Origin: Linnemannia schmuckeri
Lineage: Eukaryota > Mortierellomycota > Mortierellomycetes > Mortierellales > Mortierellaceae
Reading direction: 5' to 3'
DNA: 64,000 nucleotides
Assembly (NCBI GenBank): GCA_029449235.1
Contig: JANATG010000004.1
Span: forward strand, 558,001-622,000
Position numbers and translations under genes: made by a program. Shown here piece by piece: positions 31,600 through 44,749 of the stretch. Each line of letters starts with the position of its first letter. Position 1 is the stretch's first letter. The notes beneath the pieces were generated by a model, which worked only from the letters and a program-made list of their open reading frames with translations, ran no database searches and was not told the DNA's origin.

Positions 31600-33050
31600 C
31601 ATGACCTCCAAAGGGGTTCAGCTTGTAGCATGCTATAGACGAACGCGACAGAAGAAGAGACATGGTTATTAGTCTCAAATTCGTTAGACCGAAAAAAAAA
31701 GGTTTTGTACAAGGTCGAATTCGTCACATACCATCACCGAGGAGGACAGTGCGACCAGAATACCGTGTATTGAACTCCTTCTTCTCTAACATGACTTTAG
31801 AATCGACTCCTTGGGCATCAAGTCATAAAGATCTCCCATAGTCCGCTTCTTCCCATCACTAAGTTCGATAGGAACGTCTGGTCTCTTCGCACATGTTCTG
31901 GGCGGGATATGCGCCCCACTCCGAGTTCTCGCTGTTCCTGAACCGCTTCCCCTTCGCTGCCTTGCTCGTTTTTTCCGAAAGGTATTCTATCACCATAAGA
32001 CAGAGCGTGTTCTGAACGGTTGTAAATGTGATCCACTCGAATGAGGGCCAAGCAAGGGAAGCAAGGAAAAAGTATAGTGTTAGCCCTGTCTTCGATTTTG
32101 TCAGCGTGCGTCGTTATCATGAATCACTTGCTGGTACTTCCATCTTCATCCTTACAAACCTACAGAGAGCGGTTTGTCAGTTCTAAGGATTGCGCGGAAG
32201 CTGCGGTGAGGATCATTGAGGATAGGAGACTCTTCCATGTCAAGGGCCTTGGTCTGGGCCACCAAGCAGGTACAACTGAAAAGGAAGGTCTTCCTGATCT
32301 GATTTGGGTAACTTGCCCTCGGTCCTCAGTTGCTCGTGAAGCGCTGACGGGCTGCGCTGTAGGCCCTATCTGCTCCAACGATGATATCGCCTTCAAAGGT
32401 TTCGCTGTTGAAAAGGTTGAACTGTTACCTTGTCGTCCTTCTCCGAGATGTTGAGGAAGCGCTTGCCGAGATGGATCTTGTGAGGTGGGATTCGCTTCAG
32501 CATGATGTCGTAGTACTTGGGACGAGCGAGAATGTACTGCCCGTATCCCATGCTGGCATAAGGAAAGACGAAAGTGTAAGTCTTTGTTCAGTCTGCAAGC
32601 TTAGAGGAGGAGGAAAAGATGGTCTAACCGTGGAAGTGACACGAAGGAATTACAACTCGTCGATGGGTCTATAGTCGGTAGGCTTCTAGGGCTCCAAGGT
32701 CTCCTTGTAGGTCTCGGTGAAACTCATGTACTTGCCGATGGAGAGGATGTTGTCGTAGATGCCGATTTGCTGGAAGGTAGGAAGAAGCGTGGGACCCACC
32801 GACATTGCCGAGCCTATACGAGTAATACATGAATTAAAATTGATTAGCTTCCCTACTTTGAGTGCATCTCCACTAACATTGCGCTGACTTGTTGTTTTCG
32901 TTGACTGGCAGTCATACCAAGAGGTTTGACGGTGGTGGCTCGTTCAAAGATGGCGTATGGCACTCCCGACTTTTCCAGCAAGGCACCGAGCATGAGCCCT
33001 CCCAGACTTGCACCTACGATAAGCATTGTTGGTTTATCGTCGGTCGACAT
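31600..33050 (-). pseudogene. FAD monooxygenase piece C (exons 1-5 only, mutated)
   Basis: This keeps exons 1 to 5 of the array gene in order. It starts MSTDDKPTMLIVGASLGGLM at 33050 and ends in exon 5 (31600-31632) reading ACYKLNPFGGH; exons 6-7 are missing. Damage includes Ser for Gly in the FAD fold (GASLGG for GAGLGG), an in-frame TAG in exon 2 (ETLEP-stop-KPTDYRP, near 32687), a frameshift in exon 3 after KVTV, and Tyr for His in the GD motif (CYK for CHK). Beyond exon 5 the sequence passes into the 5S fragment. It is the 5' counterpart of piece B. Confidence 0.88.
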
Positions 33051-33684
33051 AGTGTTTTGGTGGGTCCGTCAAAGTCTAATAAAGAAAGGTTGGTGATGCT
33101 TAGGAATAAAAGTGGAATGAATGAATGAGAAAAGGGTGGAGAGATTTAAGATGAGCGAAAGGGATGACGGCCATCGACAACTTTTCCTTCCGTCTTTCTC
33201 CTTAGCTCTTGTTTTGTTGTTTACCTTACAATTACCTCACCCAACACATTCGTGCAACCATGCCCCATGGGCGAGCATTTCTTTTTGCTTCAATCCTCAC
33301 CACTGCAGCAGCAGAAGAAGCCCGGTGCAATCGTGTGTGTGCGTGTCTTGAAGTGCAAACAAACAAAAATCAAGATCAACGCCATTTTTCCTCCTCTAAT
33401 CTCAATTGCAATTTTACACCCGCAGTACTAACGGCACATCCCATTACATCCATCGCTGATCACGAGTAGACAATGGTTCACCTCCCTTCTTTCAATGACA
33501 CCGTGCACCAGCGTACATTGTATCAATTGTAACAAAAACGATACCCGTCTCCCCAGGAGAGATGAGGCCGGCGACTGCAAACGGCTCGATATTTATTAAT
33601 GCTTGCTTTCTTACGATCGCAATTTGCATTCAGCTTGAGAGAGTGCGAGGCATGTGGTATTATTTTTGTTTCAAATCTGTATTT

Positions 33685-35831
33685 TTAAACAGAAGCAACG
33701 CTCTTCAGTTGTTGCCCAAAGACAGCTCTTGCCTTGAGCTCACTGGGCGACTCGAAAGGAACAACCGATCCCTTCAGTGGGATGTTTGGCAGGAACCCGA
33801 CCTGGGGACGGTAGCGGACTGTCTTGGCCAGCTTTTTTTGTCAGCAAAGAACAATGAGATGTTAGTTTTTATCTTACTTTAACAGCTCCATGACTGCCAT
33901 CAATGAGAATCTCCCAAAGACGAAGAACGTACCACCATCCTCCATAGCCAGAAGGGGATATGGGTGTAAAGCCAAAGGATGATTGCTCCCTCGATTCCGC
34001 GATCCATGATCTTGCTCATGAGCTGACTGTTCTTGAAGGATTCGATCACTGCGGGGAGTCTCTCTTTTTGGTACTCTTCAAAGACCCTAGTGAGATCTGC
34101 AGAGTTTGTTGTGGGGATGGCGTAGATCAGGTTGGCGAGAGCGATGGCGTCGTGCATTGCTGTGACGGCACCTGTAGACGATGGGAAGAAGGGAAAAGAA
34201 GAAACCAGGTGAGTAAATTTTGAAATGATGGCAAAGTATCCATGATTGAGAAGAGAGAGTAAGAAGGTCACCTACCGTGACCTCCAGAGGGGTTCAACTT
34301 GTGGCATGCTATGCAAACAAGACAAATCGGAACAAAGAAGCTGTTAGTCCAAAGAGTAGCAACTGACACATCAAACAGAAAAAGTAGCTGTGTGTTTTCC
34401 GAATAACAAAAAAAATGTACCATCGCCCATCAAGACGGTGCGACCGTGATGCCAGGTCGTGAAAACCTTCTCCTCCAGCATAACCTTGGAGATCAACTCC
34501 TTGGGGGTCAAGTCGTACAGTTCACCAAGGGTGCGCTTTTTTCCATCGCTCAACTGCACACCAAAGTTCCTGGTCTCGTCACACATTGTTTGGGCTGGAG
34601 CTGCTCCCCACTCGCCCGAGTTCTCGCTGTTACGGAAACGTTGCTCCATTGCCTCCTTGCTTGTTTTTTTTGATAGGTGATGGATGACCATCCAACAGAG
34701 TGTGTTCTGGGCAGTTGTGAAGGTAATCCACTAGTTTGCCGCGCGAGGAGGGAAGAAGAGTCGTTTGTTAGCTTTTTTTTCCCTTAGCAGCAACAACTTT
34801 TTTTCATGTTCACACGGAATTCACACGCAAAGATTTTCGTCGGACTTACTGTAAACGGTTTGTCCTCGCCAAGAACGATGCGAAATTGGCAAATTGGATC
34901 CTTGATACAGGGGAACTCCTCAGGATCCAAGACCTTTGTCTGACCCACCAAGCAAGTACAGCTAAAGGGGAGGTCCTCCTGATCTTCCTTGGGCAGCCTT
35001 CCCTTTGCTTTCAATTGCTCATACATCCGCTGACGAACTGCGCTGTAAGCTCCATCAGCTCCAACGACGATATCGCCCTCATAAATTTCATTGTTGGAAA
35101 GGTGGATCGTGGCCTTGTCCTCATCCTCGGATATATTTAATACGCGCTTGCCGAAATGGATCTTCTCGGGGGGTACCTGCCTTAGGATGATGTCGTAGAA
35201 CTTTGGGCGAGCGACAATGTACTGACCGTATCCAGCACTGTGATGTGGGAGGATTATAAAGAAAAAAGATACCATGCATCGTTAAAAACGTTTGCTCATC
35301 TGTTGAGCGCAAGGTCGTGATCGAATGTACTTATCGACAAGTCAGCACCTGCTGTAGCAGGGGCAGAAGCAGCAGGAGCAGGGGTACTTACAACTCCTCA
35401 ATGGGTCGATGGTCAGTGGGTCTATAAGGGTCCAAGGATTCCCTGAAGAGCTCAGTATGGGTAATGTACTTTCCAATGGAGAGGATGTCATCATAGATCC
35501 CTAACTGCTGGAATATGGGAAGCAAGGTAGGACCGACAGACATGGCAGAACCTAAACACAAATACAAAGAACGCAAGTTTATGAGGATGCTAAGTTGAGT
35601 GCTCTTGTACTACGACAGCCGTCTTTGTGCCCATCATTCGACAAAGGTTGTCTTTATTGTTGTTGTTGTCCTTGTGTTCACCATAAACATACCCAGGGGC
35701 TTAACAGCAGCAGCACGTTCAAAGATGTTGTACGGCACTCCTGATTTTTCGAGGAGTGCACCGAGCATGAGTCCTCCAAGTCCTGCTCCGACAATAAGCA
35801 CTGTTGGCTTCTCGTTGGTGGTTGTTGACAT
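33685..35831 (-). CDS. FAD-dependent monooxygenase, array copy D (intact)
   Basis: Seven exons close in frame to 471 aa: 35693-35831, 35392-35551, 34850-35237, 34421-34730, 34276-34308, 33933-34171 and 33685-33831. N-terminus MSTTTNEKPTVLIVGAGLGG; DG motif VGADGAYSAVRQRMYEQLKA; GD motif assembled across exons 4-6 as GDACHKLNPSGGHG. The exon 4 variant is EQRFRNSENSGEWGAAPAQT, shared with copy H. The C-terminal hydrophobic stretch is less aliphatic (ILWLYTHIPFWLWRM). It lies 635 bp upstream of the start of piece C, the normal order if B and C were one gene. Confidence 0.88.
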
Positions 35832-36548
35832 TGCGTTATTGGTGTGGGGTATAAAAGAGGGAAGAGAAAAAAAGAGGGGAAGCGGGAGAGATGAAAGTCG
35901 AATGGAAGAGAAAGTGGAATGAGATGTGAAAAGATGAATCGAGATGAGATGAGGTGAGGTGAGGTGAAGAGGAGGAGGATAAAAAGATGCCGACAAGCCG
36001 GCCTGTTTTCCATTCCCGCACCATTGTTTTTACCTATCTAACCCACCTTCATTTCTTCATCCCTCTCCTACGCTTCTTCCGAAAAGCATATTGGAGTGTG
36101 CGTGTGCATGGTTGAGCGCAATTTCGTCCCTGTCTGTTAGTAAACAAAGTTGGCCAATCAAAACCAATTTAAATGTATTTCTCACGACGTACAAACAGTA
36201 CCGCACTCACACACCTCCAGTATGCCCGCAAAACAGCCCCTATTGCTGTCTTGTTTTCACACCCACCTTGAACGTTGAATGTAAAGTTCTTCTACTTGGT
36301 CTGAGGACTGAACCCAATCATAAATAAGGGTAGCCTCTAATGTCGCCTGCTAGTTCTCAGAAACGCACACTACACTACATACCTATAAGCACCCGTGAAT
36401 TGCCACCATGGCACACTTTACAAACAGAGACACCGGCAGGTTCATTGTCTATTTCTTTCTCGTCTCTTCCCCTCCAACTTCCTCATATGTCCACATGACA
36501 AAATCGTCCACAGGAACGATCGAACAGCAAAGGACACTGTTGTTGTTT
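35832..36548. other. Promoter of copy D and gap to piece E
   Basis: GA-rich leader (about 35840-35980) with GATGAGATGAGGTGAGGTGA-type short repeats, then AT-rich spacer. No gene was recognised. Confidence 0.35.
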
Positions 36549-37018
36549 TTACTGCTGCTTCTCAAAGATGGCTCTTGCGATTTGCTCACTTGACGACATA
36601 ACAGGCGCCTCACTATCCATCGTGTCTGAGGTACGAGGGCAAGTCCAAAACCTCAATAAATTAGATCTCAGTTTGTTCTTTTTTTTTTCATTTGCTTACA
36701 GTACTTCCAGTAGATACCCATGTCAAGGATAAAAACAAGATAAACAAACAAACAAACAAAGCGAAGTGGCACGCGACTTATAAGACTACATAACCATTGT
36801 GGCAAGTGAGTGACGATGTAGAGGATAGTCTTGCCGACAATACCCTTCTCGAGCATCTTGCTCATGAAGCGGCTATTGTCGAAGGCCTCCTTCATGGTTG
36901 GAAGTCGCTCGTTTTAGTATGCACTGAAGGTCGTGATGATGTCATTGGATGTTTTTTGTGGGCATGACGTTGAGTAGGTTGACGAATACTTTCGCATCGT
37001 GCAGTGCTGTCACTGCAT
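36549..37018 (-). pseudogene. FAD monooxygenase piece E (exons 6-7, broken)
   Basis: Exon 6 starts at 37018 (DAVTALHDAKVFVNLLNVMPT), is broken by an indel in an A run after MPT and by an in-frame stop before NERLPTMKEAFDNSRFMSK, and continues to ILYIVTHLPQWL. A piece of exon 7 ends ARAIFEKQQ with a stop at 36549-36551. Exons 1-5 are absent. It is the most degraded member, sitting between the intact copies D and F. Confidence 0.8.
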
Positions 37019-37241
37019 CTATGGAATGTGCGCCACCAAAACATCTCCTTCGCCTCGGTCCATAGAAGGCAAAGGCGTAATCGAAAGTTAGCTCTCATGA
37101 TAGTCATTTGCACAGTTCACTCGCCAAGTTCTATGTCGCATGAATGCGTGGTGTATTAGGTATCTAACAATATGTATTGGATAGGCCTATCAACAACTCA
37201 GTGGAGTTTCTGTAGTGAATTTAGACCGAGGCTGCTTCCTG

Positions 37242-39257
37242 CTATAGTTGTTGTTGCTTCTCGAAGAGAGCCCTGGCTTTCTGCTCACTAGGTGAGATGA
37301 CTGGCACAACGGTGCCTTTCAATGGAATGTTGGGCAAAAAGCCTACTTGGGGACGGAATCGAACTGTCTTCTTCAACTTTTTGTCAGTAGCAAAGAGTAA
37401 GAAAGAGCAAGAGGAGGGATTGTTAGTTTTGCCTCATTAGTCAACTTCAATAGCTTTCAACGAAACTCCCCAAAAAGAAAGGAAAGAAAAGGACGTACTA
37501 CGAGTTTCCACAGCCAGAAGGGCATGTGAGTCATGATGAAGAGCAGAATGACGCCAGTGATTCCACGGGCCGTGACCTTGCTCATAACCCTGCTGTTCTC
37601 GAAGGAATCCATGACGGCAGGGAATCGCTCCTCCTGATACTCCTCAAAGATCTTGGTGATGTCTCCTGAGGCCTTTGTTGGCTGGGCGTAGATCAAGTTC
37701 GCAAGTGCGATCGCATCGTGCATCGCTGTCACAGCGCCTGTCGTTGGAGAAAGAATAAGATGATGCATTAATACATAATAGAGCGGCACTTGAGCCCTTT
37801 CTTTAGGTTGGAGAATGAACATGCCTAGGTACATGCCTACATACCATGACCGCCAGCAGGGTTCAATTTATGGCAAGCTATTACATATAGACGAATGTAA
37901 GCAGAGACCCATTAGTCGGCCATGTTTAAAAGACACGAGTGTTCAAGGGAGCGTCAAGAGAGAGCCATGCATATACATACCATCGCCCATCAGGACAACA
38001 CGCCCATGATGCCAAGTCTTGAAGACCTTCTCCTCAAGCATGATCTTTGAGATGAGGTCCTTGGGCGTCAAGTCGTAGAGATCACCCATGGTGCGCTTCT
38101 TCCCATCATCGAGCTGGATAGGAAAGTGCCTAGTCTCGTCAATCATAGTTTGGGTTGGGTAGGCTCCCCACTCTATGGGCTCGCTGCTTTGCGCCTTCTT
38201 TTCCATGGCTGCCTTGCTCGTTTTTTCTGGGAGGTGGTTAAAAGTCATCCAGCACAAATTGCTCTTGTTTGTCGTGAAGGTAGCCCACTATTAATCGAAA
38301 AGGTTAGGATATCTACATGTAAGTATCCGTTCCCGTCGATTATAAGCTCAAATGCAGTAGTGTATAGAGTATCAGGCATTCATTGTTCAATCTACCGTGA
38401 AGGGAATATCTTTTCCAAGGAATCCACGGAACTTGCATGTAGGCTCCTTGATGATTGGGAACTCCTCGGGATCGAGGATCTCCGTCTGGCCAACCAGGCA
38501 AATGTAACTGAAAGGAAGCTCTTCCTGATCCTCCTTGGGCAACGTGCCCTTCGCCTTCAGCTTCTCATACATGCGCTCACGGACCGAACTGTACGCGCCA
38601 TCAGCACCCACAACAATGTCTCCCTCGTGAGTCTCGCCGTTGGCGAGATGAAGAGTGACCTTGTCGTCCTTCTCCGTGATATCGAGAACGCGCTTGCCAA
38701 AGTGGATCTTGTGGGCAGGGACTTGCTTCAGCATGATGCTGTAGTACGTGGGACGATCGATAATATATTGTCCATAGCCCGTGCTGTGCAAAAAGAAACA
38801 CATGCATCAACAGAGTTAGACGGTTGTTGGAACAAAAGAACGAAAGAACGCATGGATCCTTGATGGATGTAACAAGATCACTTACAACTCCTCGATGGGT
38901 CTATGATCGGCGGATCGGTATTTCTCGAGATTTTCTTTATAGGTCTCTGTGTGGGTGATATACTTGCCCGCAGCAAGGATATCATCATAAATGCCCATTT
39001 GCTGGAAGATAGGGAGTAGTGTGGGCCCAATAGACATGACCGAACCTAAGAATGTAGATTTCATGTTAGTAAGCGAATTTGATTCATCAGCCGTATTAGT
39101 AGATGTGGCAGGTGGTCAACATACCCAAGGGTTTCACGGCAACAGCACGCTCAAAGATGGTGTAGGGCACACCCGACTTTTCCAAAAGGGCGCCCATCAT
39201 AAGTCCTCCCAGTCCTGCGCCTACAATTAGGATAGTTGGTTTGTCGTTGGTAGCCAT
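37242..39257 (-). CDS. FAD-dependent monooxygenase, array copy F (intact)
   Basis: Seven exons close in frame to 464 aa: 39125-39257, 38886-39045, 38396-38783, 37981-38287, 37845-37877, 37499-37737 and 37242-37376. It starts MATNDKPTILIVGAGLGGLM; DG motif VGADGAYSSVRERMYEKLKA; GD motif with Ala (GDACHKLNPAGGHG). Exon 4 is of a second type (EKKAQSSEPIEWGAYPTQTM), shared with copy I (QKKAQDNETTEW) and unlike A, D and H. The C-terminal hydrophobic segment is VILLFIMTHMPFWLWKLV. The start is supported by alignment with the other copies. Confidence 0.88.
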
Positions 39258-39896
39258 GGTATTAGAGGGTAAAGGATGGCGTGGAGGTCGAATGAGGAGG
39301 AATTGGATGAATGAGGAAAGAGAGATGAATGAATCTAAATTCAGATGGAAGAAAAAGTGGAGATGGATGGTAAGATGGGAAGAGGAAGAAGGAGAATGAG
39401 TGAGTTCGAAAAGACTCGTTGTCTGTCTCCTCACTGTCTGGTTCACTTTGTCGGACATTCCTAGTTTTTTTTTCTGTGCGACATGGTTCTCTCTGTCTCC
39501 CTCTGTCCCTTTTTGTCCCTGCGACTGAGCAATTTCCTATTCTTTTTTTGTTTGTTTTTACTCTCGTCGTTCTACTCCTTTCCTTCCCTTACTAGAAATC
39601 ATGCATCCACTGCGTTGCATGTCTCACGCCACACGGCAGCGGACGATAGAAGGCAGCGAGTTCGGGTTGGCAAGAAAAGAAATTAAAAGAAAAAAAGAGC
39701 TGACAAAAGGCGGAGCAGCGTTGTGGCAGAATTTGCTCTCTCTCATTTGGATGGACATTCTCAAGAATTCCGTTCATATTCCTCCCTTTGTCCTTCCCAA
39801 CGGATTTTTTTTTGAACGGACGAGTGAGAAAGAGAGGCTAGCGTTCTTTTCTGATATCCATCTGCATGCATGCCTGTTCGAGCGGTGTATGAACTG

Positions 39897-39934
<38 letters not shown>

Positions 39935-40385
39935 CTGACATGCCCTGCCTCTCTATCCCTGCTCTGAAGGCTGTTGTGGAATTGAACGATCAATCCGGAA
40001 AAACGAGCGTCCATCCATGTATTGTTTTTCATACCCGCTCTTTCAGTCGCTGATGGTGCACTGCAAAAGTATTCTCATTGATCTGTTCTTATCACCTACG
40101 ACTCTCATCACTACGACAATCAAAAACGCTTAACGGTCCGAGACCAATAGAATTGGATCACCACTCCTCTTTCTTCTGATCAAAAACCACATCAGATCGC
40201 TTCATTACACAGTTACAAAGACACACACAAGGGAGAGGGGGGGGGGGGGGTTGTTTCAACGGTTCCCGTATTATCTCATTCGTTCTTTTGGGCTTGATCC
40301 TCACTTAAGCATATGTTATTTGGTTCACCACTCTACTCGTTAGCAACACGCATCTCCACATCTTATTATTAAACTACGTTTTTTA
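39258..40385. other. Spacer between copies F and G with homopolymer tracts
   Basis: GA-rich leader of copy F (39260-39400), then non-coding sequence with a 34-T run (39899-39932) and a 14-G run (40237-40250). An open frame on the plus strand at 39601-39897 has no recognisable motif. No target duplication was found around the T run. Confidence 0.45.
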
Positions 40386-42425
40386 TTAGACGGAGGCGGC
40401 AGGCTGTTGCTGCTTCTCAAAGACAGCCCTGGCCTTTTGTTCGCTGGGGGACATCGTAGGTACCACCGTGCCCATGTAAGGAATGGGTTTAATGAACCCA
40501 ACTTGAGGTCGGTGTCGAACTGTCTTGGCCAACTTTTTTGTCAACAGCAAGGAACGAGTGAATGAGGAGGGAGATGTCAGCTACGTCCCAATAGTCAATA
40601 GCAACCACTATTGTCTACGAATATTCATACAAAAAGGAAAAGGAAAAGAACGTACCATTATTCTCCAGAGCCACATGGGCATATTTGTGAGCAGAAACAA
40701 AAACATGGCTCCTATAATTCCTTTGGCTAGTCTCTTGCCCATGACCTGGCTGTTCTTGAAAGACTCCATCACAGCGGGATAACGTTCTGTCTTGTACTCT
40801 TCGAAGATCTTGGTAATGTCATCTGACGTCCCTGTAGGCATAGCGTAGATCAAGTTCGCGAGCGCGATCGCATCATGCATCGCTGTCACCGCACCTGCAA
40901 AATGAAAAGTATTGAAAATGAATGAGTAAATAATGAAGAGAGAATTGGATTTGTGTCCCCTGTTCGCTCTGGAAAGCGAACAGAGTTCATAAGACGAATA
41001 TGTACCATGACCACCGGAAGGATTTAATTTGTGGCAAGCTAGTTGAAAAAAAGAAAGGTGTACAGATGATCATTAGTCGGTACTGTGGGAGAAAAAGGAA
41101 ATCTGTCCACAAGGTCATCTAGAGAAGCACATGAACACACACCATCTCCCATCAGGACGTAACGGCCATGGTGCCAGGTCGTGAAGACCTTCTCCTCCAG
41201 CATGACTTTAGAGATATACTCCTTGTTGGTCAAGTCATAAAGGTCGCCCATGGTGCGTTTCTTCCCGTCGTCGAGTTGGAGAGGGAAATCCCGAGTCTCA
41301 TCGCACATGGCTGCAGCGGAGTGATTACTCCACTCGGCGTTGTCGTTGTTTCGGAAACGCTGCTGCACCGCCTCTTTGGTCGTTGTTTTCGATAAATGAT
41401 GGATGACACTCCATGTAAGAGTATTACTGGCCGTAGTCATAAAACCCCACTATGTATCACAAAACGAAGAAGAGATTGCTCATCAGCATCTTTTGTCGGC
41501 GCCGCATTACAGTCGTTCTGGTCAAAGTCATTATTCTTGTAGTGAGCGATTACCGTCGACTTACAGTATACGGCTTGTCTGCTCCAAGAACTGCACGGAA
41601 TTGACAGACAGGTTCCTTGATGATAGGGAACTCTTCTGGATCAAGGACTTTGGTTTGTCCGACCAAACAAGTACAGCTAAAGGGGAGGTCCTCCTGATCC
41701 TCCTTGGGCAACTGTCCTTTAGCCTTCAATTTTTCGTACATACGTTGACGAACTGCACTGTAGGCTCCATCTGCGCCGACAATGATGTCGCCCTCGTAGG
41801 TTTGATTGTTGGAGAGATGAATAGCGACCTTGCCGTCCTCCTCAGAGATGTTAAGAACACGATGACCAAAATGGATCTTGTGAGCAGGAACCTGCCCGAG
41901 CATGATGTCATAGAGCGCAGGTCGAGCAATAATGTAGTTTCCATAGCCAGTGCTAAACACACAAAAAAGAACGCGTTAGTCTTGGTCAACGTAGCTACGT
42001 GAAGGAAAACAACGCCTGTTTTTTTCGAAAGGATCTTACTATTCTTCGACAGGTCTGTAGTCGGTCGCTTTAATAACCTCCAGCGACTCCTTGTACGCCC
42101 TTGTGTGGGTCAGTGGCTTGCCAGCGGCAACGATGTCATCATAGATCCCAATTTGCTGGAAGACAGGGAGCAGAGTAGGCCCGACGGCCAAAGCAGAACC
42201 TAGCAGAAAAGGCAACCAACACACAACAACGTTAGCAAATGATCGCAACTGTTTTGTACACTGCTTATAGTGAAAAAATGAGTAATGCATACCCAATGGC
42301 TTGACGGTGGCGGCACGCTCAAAGATAGTGTAGGGTACACCCGACTTTTCGAAGAGAGCTCCGAGCAAAAGACCTCCCAGACCTGCTCCGACAATGAGAA
42401 CTGTTGGTTTATCGTTGGTGGACAT
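40386..42425 (-). CDS. FAD-dependent monooxygenase, array copy G (intact)
   Basis: Seven exons give 468 aa, with exon 1 42293-42425, exon 2 42040-42199, exon 3 41565-41952, exon 4 41143-41449 and exon 7 40386-40532. The N-terminus is MSTNDKPTVLIVGAGLGGLL; DG motif VGADGAYSAVRQRMYEKLKA; exon 4 type QQRFRNNDNAEWSNHS is its own variant. Intron 4 uses a GTGTGT donor. The exon 6 start and the first bases of intron 5 are almost identical to copy I (GCGAGCGCGATCGCATCATG on the plus strand), and both share YMGTVVP in exon 7. That suggests gene conversion or a recent shared duplication. Confidence 0.87.
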
Positions 42426-44749
42426 GATAGTGGAGGTGTGAGAGGATGCTGAGAGGAATCGAGATGAGTTAATGGAGGAAGATGGAGTTCGGATGAGAAG
42501 AGAGATGGAAAGAGATGAGAGATGGGGATGAGGGAGAAAAAGAAAAGTCGGAAGAGGCGAGAGAGGAAGGGCTATCTGGTTTTTGTGTTTATGCGGGTGC
42601 TGCGTTACGCCGTTTGTGTTTGGTGGATGGTCCGTCTTCCTTGTCCTTTGTGCTACATTGATTTCTCTTTCTCTGTGTGTGAGCTTGCACCGTCCTTGAT
42701 GTGCTTTTTCTTTTTTCATTTGGGGTCGCAACAGCCTTTTTTCCTTTTCCCCTTTATTTTTGATGAGGCGATGCACTTCCGTCTAGTTTTTGTCAATTGA
42801 GGCCCAAAGGTCTATTTCAACGTAAGCAGGCGAATTGACAGCGATGAATGGGCAACATTGCACACCTCCAGAAAAAGGAGAAAAAGGGACGAGTAATGAA
42901 ACTACACGGTGTACCTCAGCATTGTTCCCTTGGTCCCTATCAATGTTTCTTTCCTGCTTGTGAGCACTGTCTCTCATTCCGCGTGTTCCATTCTGCCTGC
43001 GGAATTCGGTGTGTGGGATGTGTATTAAGGAAAAATCCTTTCTCCCTTTCTTCATCGCTTCATTCGAACCTTAAAATCGCAATTGCATTGTCGTCTCTTC
43101 GATGATTTTGGGTATTTCTACGTCCCATATACCTCCTTGGTGTTGCTCCGCGTTCCGTCGATGAGAAACAAGAAAATCGGCCCAGTCTCTCTAGCCTCAC
43201 TTGAGAGACAAGTCCCTGCCTATGATTTTTTTTGCGTATACGTGTGCTGAGTAACAAGGCACGAGCACCTGCAGGTCTGATTATTGTATCTCTTTAGTCC
43301 ACGCGGGCTGTGAGAAAATGAGCAGAAGGGGGAAGAGGAAATGGGTGATCGTTCCATTTCTTAACATTCTTCCTTTCCAGCTTCCTTTAGTCGCTCTTGC
43401 GGATCTTTACTGGGCGTACCTTATGCAAGCGAAAGGCGGTCCGATGAAATGGTGACAAATTCTCCGTTTCCGTGTATGTGTAACTGCGAGGGATGTGTCT
43501 GTGCAACGGAAGAGAAATAAAAGAGCGAGACGACTGACTGGAGAAGGGTGGCATGCTGTAAAGTATCAAAATTCATTTTTTTTTTTTTGTCTATATTCAT
43601 ATTCGATTAAGCGCATGAACAGGTGAACAAGTCAACGGTATGAAAGAAAAAGGAGGGACAACACATGAGTTCATCTGCTGAGACAAGCGATGATGTAGGG
43701 AAATGTTGGTGGAGAGACGACCACAACAGACAAAAGCATATTAAAACATACCGCAGCTGTGTTAGTACTGGCGCAACGCTGATTCTGAGTTGGCAGTGTC
43801 TCAGCTTGGCACGATCAAGTTGAGGGCACAGAGTTAGTTGGCCAGACTTCCCTCAGAGGTCCTTCCTCACTTCGCATAGAGAAGGTGTGCTCACTCACTG
43901 TAGCGAATGCTAAGGAGTGGACTGGTATGGGTGAATGAGCAGTAGCCAAGGAGGGCAGAGTGAGAAGGGACGAGCATGCTGTGTTGGCTGCTCTGTAATG
44001 GGGAGCTGGGTGGAGACAGAGTATCGCAGTGCACGAGGAGTGGGTGATGAGAGAGAGGATTGAGGTGAAGCTGAGAATGAGGAACGTGAAGAAAGAGAAA
44101 ATCAAAGTGAGTTTTATGAGAAGAGGATTGGGCAAAGCAAAAAAGAGAGAGGGGGAACGAAGAAAAAAGAAGCGCTCGTTGTGAAAAAAAAGTGCACGTT
44201 GCATTGGACCCTCGTGAATGTATAAAGTATAACGTCGAAACGAGATTTCTCTGCTGTTCTCCTTGTCCTCTCTCCCTTTTGCAATCGATGCGTATTTCCA
44301 CTTGTCAAAAAAGGGAGTGTACTCATGGAGAGCAATCAAAGTCGTTAAGGAAACATAATTGTCTGTGCATCGACTCTCCATCTTTTATCTTTCTTCTTCA
44401 CCTCCAACTCTGAACGCGTGATCCCATCACCGAAACGAGCAAAAAAAAGAAAGCAGAACGGATCAAGCCTAATAGACTTGGCTGATCATTTCTCTTCCTT
44501 CCCATCAAAATCATTACAGATCGTCTCTCAATTGCACTGCAGACACACGCCTTCTTTCGTCAGTCTCTTCGAGGTATAGTAAACAACGAACGACCATCAC
44601 AAAAGTTACCGTAAAGACTACCAAAAAAAACTCTCTCCGTTCTCTCCACTTGCAAAAAACAACTTGGAGTGTGGAAAAAGAAATGCAATGATTTATGAAG
44701 TGGCGCAAGGTATGTCAGGCACAGCATTTGCGCTTGTGCCTAGAACTTT
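42426..44749. other. 2.3-kb spacer between copies G and H, no gene recognised
   Basis: The GA-rich leader of copy G occupies about 42430-42570. The remainder holds several open frames without conserved motifs (for example 43815-44381 minus, which is low complexity). No transposon ends or RNA genes were recognised. It is about the length of one array unit plus flanks, so a fully decayed copy could have been here, but no exon trace was seen. Confidence 0.4.

Noticed and set aside
39899..39932. T34 run as the tail of a retroposed gene
   Set aside because: No flanking direct repeat and no recognisable insert were found, unlike the insertion at 61137-61243.
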